From the NCBI GenBank assembly GCA_030634925.1, contig DAOVZV010000107.1, positions 1-5,416 of the forward strand: DNA of 5,416 bases, given 5' to 3'. Shown in pieces: positions 1 to 5,416 of this stretch. The DNA comes from Sulfurovum sp. (GTDB lineage: Bacteria; Campylobacterota; Campylobacteria; Campylobacterales; Sulfurovaceae). The notes under the pieces were generated by a model that had not been told where the DNA came from, did not search any database, and saw only the letters and a program-made list of their open reading frames with translations. The position numbers and the translations under genes were made by a program. The first letter of the stretch is position 1, and the number at the start of each line of letters is the position of its first letter.

Positions 1-837
1 ATGCCTGAACCTATCAAAGAGTTGGCAAATCATATACTCTATAAACCAGAGTTTATATCAGCAGTAGGAGATGAAGAGACTACCAATAATATCATAGAAC
101 AACGATACTATATGATAAATGAAAACCAAAGAGATGACGCTATTGTTAGGTTATTAGAGACAGAAGATACAAATAAGTGTATTATATTTTGTCGTATGAA
201 GAGAGAAGTAGATAGACTCACAGAGCATCTTCAAGCTTTGGGCTTTAATGCTAGTGGACTTCATGGTGACCTAGAACAGAGAGATAGAGAGACTATTATC
301 AAGGGCTACAGGAGAGGCGAGACCAAGATAATGGTAGCTACTGATGTCGCTGCTAGAGGATTGGATGTCAAGAATGTGACCCATGTATTCAACTACCATA
401 TACCTTTTGACCCTCAGAGTTATGTACATCGTATAGGTAGAACGGGACGAGCTGGAAAGAGTGGACAAGCTATTACTTTGGTCTCCACAGGAGAGTTCAA
501 AGAGCTTCAGAGGATACAAAAAGAGGTGGGTGCAGATATGCATCTAGCTACTATCCAAGGGGCAGAGGGATTAGATGATAACTCAAAAGAGTTTATCGCA
601 GACAAGATACAATCTATATCTATACACAATGATGCTACTGATATGCTAGATTATATGTCCAATATCGACAAAGATAGACTCCTAGAGAAGCTAATATCAA
701 ACATTTTGGAACAAGAACAGCACAATATTGGTAGTCAAATAGGTTTTGACCAAAATAGTGTAGATGAGATGATAGAGGGCTTCAAAGGTGAACAAAAAGC
801 AACACGAAATAATAATAGACGCAAAAAGAGAAGATAA
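1..837 (+). CDS. DEAD-box ATP-dependent RNA helicase, C-terminal part (5' end outside window)
   Basis: This is the C-terminal RecA-like domain and tail of a superfamily 2 DEAD-box helicase, a cytoplasmic ATP-driven RNA unwinder used in ribosome assembly, RNA decay and cold adaptation. Visible motifs, in window residue numbers, are IIFC (61-64, motif IV), GLHGD followed by QRDR (86-96), VATDVAARGLDV (112-123, motif V) and HRIGRTGR (143-150, motif VI with the arginine finger). Motifs Q, I, DEAD and SAT are missing because they lie before the window. The ATG at base 1 is probably internal, since family members usually read SAT-MP-x-x-I at this point. After the core comes a helical region (about 195-262) and a short basic tail, RRKKRR (273-278), which probably aids RNA binding. 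No DbpA-type RNA-binding domain is evident. It resembles Helicobacter RhpA and DeaD/RhlE/CshA proteins, but I cannot assign a subfamily. It ends 75 bases before oadG and is probably a separate transcription unit. Confidence 0.93.
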   Translation: MPEPIKELANHILYKPEFISAVGDEETTNNIIEQRYYMINENQRDDAIVRLLETEDTNKCIIFCRMKREVDRLTEHLQALGFNASGLHGDLEQRDRETIIKGYRRGETKIMVATDVAARGLDVKNVTHVFNYHIPFDPQSYVHRIGRTGRAGKSGQAITLVSTGEFKELQRIQKEVGADMHLATIQGAEGLDDNSKEFIADKIQSISIHNDATDMLDYMSNIDKDRLLEKLISNILEQEQHNIGSQIGFDQNSVDEMIEGFKGEQKATRNNNRRKKRR

Positions 838-849
838 TTCTTCTTTTTT
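824..849 (+). terminator. Candidate intrinsic terminator at the helicase stop codon
   Basis: A perfect inverted repeat AGAAGA (829-834) / TCTTCT (839-844) encloses a four-base loop TAAT that contains the helicase stop codon (835-837). The stem can be lengthened by a G-U pair and four A-U pairs (824-828 with 845-849), and the right arm ends in a run of six T (844-849). A hairpin followed by a T run just after a stop codon fits factor-independent termination. The stem is GC-poor, so it may be weak, and the A-rich left flank would let it act for either strand. Confidence 0.42.
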
Positions 850-861
850 AACTGCTAACAA

Positions 862-890
862 GCTAAAATGTCTTAAAATTTGAGATATTA
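862..890 (+). promoter_or_regulatory. Possible promoter region for the oadGAB-pckA operon
   Basis: The 75-base gap 838-912 is the only space before oadG large enough for a promoter, and a candidate terminator precedes it. A GATATT/TATTAA-like -10 element lies at about 884-890, preceded by AT-rich sequence (862-880) without a good TTGACA. Weak or absent -35 boxes are normal for Campylobacterota sigma-70 promoters. No clear operator palindrome was seen. The exact element is a guess from sequence alone. Confidence 0.22.
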
Positions 891-912
891 AACAAATAAG
901 AAGGTTGGTTAT

Positions 913-1143
913 ATGGAAATTAATCTAGTATCTGAGAGTTTGAAGTTTATGGTATTAGGAATGAGTGTTGTAGGTGTATTTTTGGTTATTTTGGTACAAG
1001 TTATCAAAATTCAAGCCAAAATCATAGACAAATACTTCCCTGAGAAAGCTCCTGAAGTACCAGCTACTTCAAACAATGCTAATGAAGAAGCACATCATGT
1101 CGCGGCTATTATCGCAGCCGTAACAGAGTTTCGTAAAAAATAA
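913..1143 (+). CDS. oadG: Oxaloacetate decarboxylase Na+ pump, gamma subunit (OadG)
   Basis: This 76-residue protein fits the small gamma subunit of the Na+-translocating decarboxylases, which anchors and assembles the alpha subunit on the membrane beta subunit. One transmembrane helix spans about residues 12-32 and begins with the family-like FMVLGM. It is followed by a short charged segment with YFPE (41-44), matching the FFPE seen in Klebsiella OadG, then a Pro/Ala/Asn-rich linker (46-60) and a C-terminal amphipathic stretch with HHVAAIIAAV (61-70). In known OadG the C-terminal tail contacts OadA and binds zinc; here His61 and His62 are the only histidines. The start is supported by AAGAAGG (898-904) eight bases upstream and an in-frame TAA at 889-891. 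It is the first gene of the cluster, 16 bases before oadA. Sequence similarity in this family is weak, so context carries part of the call. Confidence 0.88.
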   Translation: MEINLVSESLKFMVLGMSVVGVFLVILVQVIKIQAKIIDKYFPEKAPEVPATSNNANEEAHHVAAIIAAVTEFRKK

Positions 1144-1159
1144 ATTTAAGGTATAGTAA

Positions 1160-2941
1160 ATGGCTAAAAAATATATTGATGTAATGGACACGACTTTTAG
1201 AGATGGATTTCAATCTGTTTTTGGTGGTCGTGTACTTATGGATGATTTTTTCCCTGCAGTAGAAGCAGCGAAAGATGCAGGTATCACTCACTTTGAGTTT
1301 GGTGGAGGGGCTAGATTTCAGTCGCTTTATTTTTATCTTCAAGAAGATGCTTTTGAGATGATGGACGGATTTAGAGAGATAGTGGGTGCTGATGCAAACC
1401 TACAAGTTCTCTCTCGTGGTATCAATACAGTGATGCTTGATACTGGTTCTCGTGAGATGATAGACCTATTTGCAAAGATGTTTGCAAAGCATGGTACTAC
1501 TACTGTGCGTAACTTTGATGCACTAAATGATGTTAATAACCTCAAATATTCATCAGAGATGATAAAAAAGCACGGTATGAACCACGAAGCTGTTGTGACT
1601 ATGATGGATTTGCCTCCAGGATGTAAAGGTGCACATGATGTTGCATTTTATGAGAAAACACTTAGAAATATACTAGACTCTGGAATAGCGTATGATAGTA
1701 TCTGTTTCAAAGATGCGTCAGGTACTGCTAATCCTCACAAAGTATATCAGACTATAGCGATGGCAAGAAAGCTTTTGGGTGAGAGTGTACATCTAAGACT
1801 TCATACTCACGAGACAGCAGGTGTATCTGTAGCTTCTTATCTAGCTGCGTTGGATGCTGGAGCAAATGGTATAGATATGGCAGCTTCACCAGTGAGTGGT
1901 GGTACAAGCCAACCAGATATTCTTACTATGCTTCACGCTACAAAGGGTACTAACTATAATCTAGGTGATTTGAAACTAGAAAAAGTACTCAAATATGAAG
2001 AGAGACTAAAAGAGTGTCTTCATGAGTATATGATACCACCTGAAGCTACTCAAGTATCTCCTCTAATTCCGTTCTCACCTATGCCTGGTGGGGCATTGAC
2101 TGCTAATACGCAGATGATGAGAGATAGTGGTGATTTGAGTAAATTTGATGAAGTTATTTCTGCTATGAAAGAGGTAGTAGAGAGAGGTGGTTATGGTACT
2201 TCTGTGACACCTGTGAGTCAGTTTTATTGGCAACAAGCTTATGCAAATGTGATGTTTGGTCCATGGAAACAGATAGCACCAGGATATGGTAGAATGGTTC
2301 TAGGATACTTTGGAGAGACTCCTGTAAAAGCTGATGATGAGATTATCAAACTAGCTTCTGAGAAGTTAAACCTAGAGCCTACGACTGAAAATCCATTAGA
2401 TTTGGCAGATAAAGATGAGACAAAATCTATAGCTCACTGGACGAAAATATTGGAAGATGAGGGTCTTGAGACTACTGATGAAAATATTTTCATAGCAGGA
2501 GCTTGTGACCAAAAAGGTATAGCGTTTCTAAAGGGTGAAGGTCCTTTGATGGTAAGAAAAGGTAAAAATAATTGTAGTGGAGATGAAGAGATGGCAGGAA
2601 ATTATACAGTAGTAGTAGATGGTAAACAATATAGCGTTCAAGTAGCAGAGGGTGAGGGTGATATTCAAATAGCACCAGCAACTACAACTGCACCAACTGC
2701 ATCTGCACCAACAATAGGTGGAGCAGGTAGCGTAGAGATAAACTCTCAAACACCAGGAAATGTATGGAAAATCATCAAAAATCCAGGAGATATGGTAGCA
2801 GAGGGTGATGTGATTATGATACTAGAAGCTATGAAGATGGAGATTGATATTACAGCTCCAAAGAGTGGAAAAATCAGCTCAATCAATGTCAATGTCAATG
2901 ACGCAGTAGCAGATGCTCAACTTCTAGCCACAATGGAGTAG
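1160..2941 (+). CDS. oadA: Oxaloacetate decarboxylase alpha subunit / pyruvate carboxylase subunit B type biotin carboxyltransferase
   Basis: A 593-residue soluble subunit, normal length for OadA. It moves the carboxyl group between oxaloacetate and biotin; OadB then decarboxylates carboxybiotin. Domains: TIM-barrel carboxyltransferase (about 5-270), conserved PYC/OADA domain (about 290-470), Ala/Thr/Pro linker (about 503-523) and biotinyl domain (524-593). Likely metal site: Asp15 (RDG), the carboxylated Lys184 (CFKDASGT), His215 and His217 (LHTHETAG). Thr350 (VTPVSQ) lies where the catalytic Thr is expected, and PGG (309-311) is present. Biotin would be carried on Lys559 in EAMKM, 34 residues from the C-terminus. 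The text flanking the active site (DGFQSVFGG rather than DAHQSL) matches what I recall of Campylobacter PycB, so it could instead or also pair with a PycA biotin carboxylase encoded elsewhere. The start is firm: TAAGG (1147-1151) lies eight bases upstream and an in-frame TAA directly precedes the ATG. The neighbouring oadG and oadB favour the pump role. Confidence 0.94.
   Translation: MAKKYIDVMDTTFRDGFQSVFGGRVLMDDFFPAVEAAKDAGITHFEFGGGARFQSLYFYLQEDAFEMMDGFREIVGADANLQVLSRGINTVMLDTGSREMIDLFAKMFAKHGTTTVRNFDALNDVNNLKYSSEMIKKHGMNHEAVVTMMDLPPGCKGAHDVAFYEKTLRNILDSGIAYDSICFKDASGTANPHKVYQTIAMARKLLGESVHLRLHTHETAGVSVASYLAALDAGANGIDMAASPVSGGTSQPDILTMLHATKGTNYNLGDLKLEKVLKYEERLKECLHEYMIPPEATQVSPLIPFSPMPGGALTANTQMMRDSGDLSKFDEVISAMKEVVERGGYGTSVTPVSQFYWQQAYANVMFGPWKQIAPGYGRMVLGYFGETPVKADDEIIKLASEKLNLEPTTENPLDLADKDETKSIAHWTKILEDEGLETTDENIFIAGACDQKGIAFLKGEGPLMVRKGKNNCSGDEEMAGNYTVVVDGKQYSVQVAEGEGDIQIAPATTTAPTASAPTIGGAGSVEINSQTPGNVWKIIKNPGDMVAEGDVIMILEAMKMEIDITAPKSGKISSINVNVNDAVADAQLLATME
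2688..2712 (+). repeat. Short direct repeat in the Ala/Thr/Pro linker of oadA
   Basis: The decamer CTGCACCAAC occurs at 2688-2697 and again at 2703-2712, a 15-base period. It encodes part of the flexible linker APTASAPT that lets the biotin domain swing between active sites. This looks like local duplication within a low-complexity linker and has no separate function that I can see. Confidence 0.6.
2883..2900 (+). repeat. Three tandem copies of TCAATG in oadA
   Basis: TCAATG is repeated three times without interruption and encodes the INVNVN segment of the biotinyl domain, after the biotin lysine. The unit length keeps frame if copies are gained or lost, so it would lengthen or shorten a loop or strand rather than switch the gene off. 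Three copies is too few to claim phase variation. Confidence 0.6.
2935..2938 (+). promoter_or_regulatory. oadB ribosome binding site inside the end of oadA
   Basis: GGAG lies within the last codons of oadA (ATG GAG TAG) and five bases before the oadB ATG at 2944. Only two bases separate the oadA stop from the oadB start. Ribosomes ending oadA can therefore re-initiate on oadB, which suggests translational coupling of the two subunits. Confidence 0.7.
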
Positions 2942-2943
2942 AT

Positions 2944-4272
2944 ATGAAGTTTAAACATCTTTTACTCTCCGTGTTGTTTGCTTTTATGGCACTCTCAACT
3001 TCTGTACAAGCTACTCCTGCCAATGACGCATCAGTAGCTCCTGTAGCAGAAGAGAGTGAATACGAGTCAAAAACAATACCACAGTTACTAGAGAGTTTTT
3101 TCGAGACAACAGGACTAAATGCTATGCTCAATCCACAAGATGGAGTAAAGAATGGTCATGGTGAGGAGATGAGTATTTTTGCCCAAAGTTGGGGTAAACT
3201 TATTATGTTTGTTATCATCTTTATCCTATTTTATCTAGCTGTAGCTAAAGGCTTTGAGCCACTTCTTCTATTACCTATCGCATTTGGTGGATTACTTGCC
3301 AATATTCCTATAGCCAATATGACAGGTGACCATGGAATGCTAGGTATTATCTACAATATGGGTATAGCCAATGAGTTTTTCCCTCTACTAATCTTTATGG
3401 GTGTTGGAGCTATGACCGATTTTGGTCCACTTCTATCTAACCCAAAAACAGCACTTCTAGGTGGAGCTGCACAGTTTGGTATATTTGGTTCACTTGTTGG
3501 AGCTGCGGCACTTTCTCAATATACAGGAATGGTAGATTTCACACTACAGCAGACAGCTGCTATTAGTATTATTGGTGGAGCTGATGGCCCTACTTCTATA
3601 TTTATAGCTTCTGCTCTAGCTCCTGAACTTCTAGGTGCTATAGCCGTAGCAGCGTATTCGTATATGGCTCTTGTACCTGTAATCCAACCTCCGATAATGA
3701 GAGCTTTGACTACAAAAGCAGAGAGACAAATCGTGATGAAAAATACAAGAAAAGTAAATAAGCTTGAAAAACTTATCTTCCCTTTGATTGTAATTATGAT
3801 GATTGTACTTATCTTGCCTGATGCTGCTCCTCTTATGGGTGCGTTTGCTTTTGGTAACTTTGCAAAAGAGTCAGGTGTAGTTGATAGATTATCAAATGAG
3901 ATGCAAAATTCACTTATCAATGTTGTTACTATCTTCTTGGGATTAGGAGTTGGTTCAAAACTAGCATCTGATAGCTTTTTGGTAGCAGAGACTATGGGTA
4001 TTATGGTTATTGGTCTTCTTGCGTTCTCTGCTGGTACAGCATCTGGTGTACTTATGGCGAAGCTTATGAATAAGCTTAGTAAAGAGCCTATCAATCCGTT
4101 GATAGGTGCCGCAGGAGTTTCTGCTGTACCTATGTCAGCTAGGGTGGTAAGTAAAGTTGGCTCAGAAGAGAAACCAGGAAATATATTGCTAATGCACGCT
4201 ATGGGTCCAAATGTGGCAGGTGTTATCGGTTCAGCAGTAGCAGCAGGTGTGTTGCTCTCAATATTTAAATAA
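2944..4272 (+). CDS. oadB: Na+-translocating oxaloacetate decarboxylase, beta subunit (OadB)
   Basis: A 442-residue polytopic inner-membrane protein that decarboxylates carboxybiotin on OadA and couples this to Na+ export. Core family blocks are [19 protein letters not shown] (104-122), [12 protein letters not shown] (153-164), GGADGPT (211-217), AYSYMALVP (237-245), [17 protein letters not shown] (384-400) and [14 protein letters not shown] (418-431). Asp214, Tyr240, Asn384, Ser393 and Arg400 match Klebsiella Asp203, Tyr229, Asn373, Ser382 and Arg389, each offset by 11, so the known functional residues appear intact. The basic loop at about 253-276 should face the cytoplasm. An oddity is the N-terminus: residues 1-23 look like a cleavable signal peptide (MKFKH, hydrophobic 6-18, VQA before Thr24), followed by a polar segment before the first core helix (about 84-101). 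The start is fixed by GGAG five bases upstream. The related beta subunits of methylmalonyl-CoA and glutaconyl-CoA decarboxylases are alternatives, but the oadA neighbour supports oxaloacetate. Confidence 0.95.
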   Translation: MKFKHLLLSVLFAFMALSTSVQATPANDASVAPVAEESEYESKTIPQLLESFFETTGLNAMLNPQDGVKNGHGEEMSIFAQSWGKLIMFVIIFILFYLAVAKGFEPLLLLPIAFGGLLANIPIANMTGDHGMLGIIYNMGIANEFFPLLIFMGVGAMTDFGPLLSNPKTALLGGAAQFGIFGSLVGAAALSQYTGMVDFTLQQTAAISIIGGADGPTSIFIASALAPELLGAIAVAAYSYMALVPVIQPPIMRALTTKAERQIVMKNTRKVNKLEKLIFPLIVIMMIVLILPDAAPLMGAFAFGNFAKESGVVDRLSNEMQNSLINVVTIFLGLGVGSKLASDSFLVAETMGIMVIGLLAFSAGTASGVLMAKLMNKLSKEPINPLIGAAGVSAVPMSARVVSKVGSEEKPGNILLMHAMGPNVAGVIGSAVAAGVLLSIFK

Positions 4273-4288
4273 AAGAAATGGAACAGTT

Positions 4289-5416
4289 ATGAGTAGTAAA
4301 ACGCCCAATAAAATTGAAGAATTAGGATTAAAAGATATAGGAGATATATACTATAATCTAAGTTACGACCAGCTACAAGCACATGAAGTCAATAGTGGAG
4401 AGTGTAAAATCTCTACATCTGGTAGTGCTATGTGTGATACTGGTATATTCACAGGGCGTAGTCCAAAAGACAAATACTTCGTCAATCAATCACCATCAAA
4501 TGAAAATATAGCTTGGGGTGATATCAATGCAAAGATAGACAAAAAGATTTATAAAGAGCTATTGGATGTTACACTCACTCAACTATCTGGCAAAAACATA
4601 TATATCACAGATGTATTTGCTGGTGCTAGTGCTGATAGCAAACGCTCAGTTCGTTTCATATCAGAAGTAGCATGGCAAGCACACTTTGTCAAAAATATGT
4701 TTATCAGACCAACAGAAGAAGAACTAGAGACATTTGAACCTGACTTTACAGTATATAATGCTTGTAAAACAGTCAATGAAAAGTACAAAGAACATGATAT
4801 GCATTCAGATGTATTTGTCATATTCAATGTAGAAGATAATATATCTATCATTGGTGGTACTTGGTACGGTGGAGAGATGAAAAAAGGAATTTTTTCAATG
4901 ATGAACTACTGGTTGCCACTAGAGGGTAAACTATCTATGCACTGTTCTGCAAATGTCGGTACAGATGAAGATGTTTGTCTATTCTTCGGACTATCAGGAA
5001 CTGGCAAAACTACACTTTCAACTGACCCAAAAAGAGCATTAATTGGTGATGATGAGCATGGTTGGGATGCAAATGGAGTATTCAATTTCGAGGGTGGATG
5101 TTATGCCAAAGTAATTAATCTCGATGAGAAATCAGAACCAGAAATATATGGAGCTATCCGAAAAGATGCCCTATTAGAAAATGTAGTACATGATGTTAAT
5201 GGCGTAATAGACTATACAGACGGTTCAAAGACTGAGAATACAAGAGTATCTTATCCTATCGAGCATATAGCTAACCACAAAGAGGACTTACAAGCAGGAC
5301 ACCCCAAAAATATCATCTTCCTTTCAGCAGATGCTTTTGGAGTATTACCACCTGTGAGTAAACTAACCAAAGAACAAGCTATGTACTATTTCCTAAGTGG
5401 ATATACAGCCAAAGTA
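4289..5416 (+). CDS. pckA: Phosphoenolpyruvate carboxykinase (ATP), N-terminal 376 residues (3' end outside window)
   Basis: Cytoplasmic ATP-type PEP carboxykinase: oxaloacetate + ATP gives PEP + CO2 + ADP, the entry to gluconeogenesis, reversible in some bacteria. The frame is open to the window end, with about 150 residues expected beyond it (family length about 520-540). Visible active-site elements are TGRSPKDKY (55-63, oxaloacetate-binding Arg57), WYGGEMKKG (192-200, Tyr193, Lys198, Lys199), SMHCSANVG (216-224, metal ligand His218), the kinase P-loop GLSGTGKTT (234-242, Lys240, Thr241), LIGDDEHGW (251-259, metal ligand Asp255) and ENTRVSYP (316-323, Arg319). From Tyr193 on these match E. 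coli PckA numbering minus 14, so no key residue is missing in the visible part. The start ATG is preceded by a modest GGAACAG (4280-4286). It lies 16 bases after oadB with no terminator between, so it is probably the fourth operon gene. GTP-type enzymes have different signatures. Confidence 0.95.
   Translation, partial: MSSKTPNKIEELGLKDIGDIYYNLSYDQLQAHEVNSGECKISTSGSAMCDTGIFTGRSPKDKYFVNQSPSNENIAWGDINAKIDKKIYKELLDVTLTQLSGKNIYITDVFAGASADSKRSVRFISEVAWQAHFVKNMFIRPTEEELETFEPDFTVYNACKTVNEKYKEHDMHSDVFVIFNVEDNISIIGGTWYGGEMKKGIFSMMNYWLPLEGKLSMHCSANVGTDEDVCLFFGLSGTGKTTLSTDPKRALIGDDEHGWDANGVFNFEGGCYAKVINLDEKSEPEIYGAIRKDALLENVVHDVNGVIDYTDGSKTENTRVSYPIEHIANHKEDLQAGHPKNIIFLSADAFGVLPPVSKLTKEQAMYYFLSGYTAKV

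Noticed and set aside
1..3. ATG at base 1 as the true start of the helicase gene
   Set aside because: The protein would lack the whole N-terminal ATPase domain. The residues MPEPI match the position just after the SAT motif in complete DEAD-box helicases, so the gene is cut by the window edge.
1103..1120. CGGCT / AGCCG inverted repeat near the end of oadG
   Set aside because: A five-base stem with an eight-base loop inside coding sequence, with no T run directly after it and oadA starting soon afterwards; too short to claim as an attenuator or terminator.
2490..2749. Minus-strand frames inside oadA (63 and 73 codons)
   Set aside because: Their Cys/Leu/Tyr-rich translations are the mirror of the repetitive oadA linker and biotin-domain codons and do not look like real proteins.
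3516..4094. 192-codon open frame on the minus strand inside oadB
   Set aside because: It lies entirely antisense to a strongly conserved membrane protein, shows low-complexity composition mirroring oadB codons, has no recognisable domain, and no promoter was seen.
4579..4851. 90-codon minus-strand frame inside pckA
   Set aside because: It is antisense to conserved pckA sequence, has no family resemblance, and is explained as a shadow frame.
4879..4896. Perfect inverted repeat GAAAAAA / TTTTTTC with a GGAA loop
   Set aside because: It lies in the middle of pckA and encodes MKKGIFS, including the conserved Lys198-Lys199. The all-AT stem is weak and a terminator here would cut the gene, so it is probably just the coding sequence.
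1..5416. CRISPR arrays, tRNA/rRNA genes, insertion sequences, riboswitches or phage genes
   Set aside because: No regularly spaced repeats, no terminal inverted repeats with a transposase, no tRNA-like cloverleaf and no long non-coding stretch were found; the window is almost wholly occupied by five housekeeping-type genes.

Overview
This looks like an ordinary chromosomal stretch of metabolic genes from a low-GC bacterium, most likely a member of the Campylobacterota (Epsilonproteobacteria; Sulfurovum/Sulfurimonas-like). The evidence is the AT-rich coding with frequent ATA and AGA codons, an alpha subunit that begins like Campylobacter-type PycB/OadA ([10 protein letters not shown]), and the gene order oadG-oadA-oadB-pckA, which I recall from that group. 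The phylum call is inference from memory, not a search result. All genes are on the + strand, and I see no RNA genes, mobile elements, CRISPR arrays or phage genes.

Layout. Positions 1-837 hold the C-terminal half of a DEAD-box RNA helicase that begins before the window. Its stop codon sits in the loop of an AT-rich hairpin followed by a T tract (about 824-849), a plausible terminator. The 75-base gap 838-912 is the only sizeable intergenic space and probably holds the promoter of the next operon. Then come oadG (913-1143), oadA (1160-2941), oadB (2944-4272) and pckA (4289 to beyond the right edge), with gaps of 16, 2 and 16 bases, so they are very probably co-transcribed. pckA is open to the window end; the visible part is 376 codons and about 150 more residues are expected outside.

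How the genes work together. OadA (carboxyltransferase plus biotin domain), OadB (membrane Na+ channel/decarboxylase) and OadG (small membrane anchor/assembly subunit) make up the sodium-pumping oxaloacetate decarboxylase: oxaloacetate gives pyruvate and CO2 while Na+ is exported. PckA interconverts oxaloacetate + ATP with PEP + CO2 + ADP. The operon therefore places two enzymes at the pyruvate/oxaloacetate/PEP node. Either the pump disposes of oxaloacetate and energises the membrane, or it runs in reverse, using Na+ influx to carboxylate pyruvate and feed PckA for gluconeogenesis.

I do not see a previously undescribed system. The points most worth a second look are a signal-peptide-like N-terminal extension on OadB, divergent active-site flanks in OadA, and the pairing of the pump with PckA.
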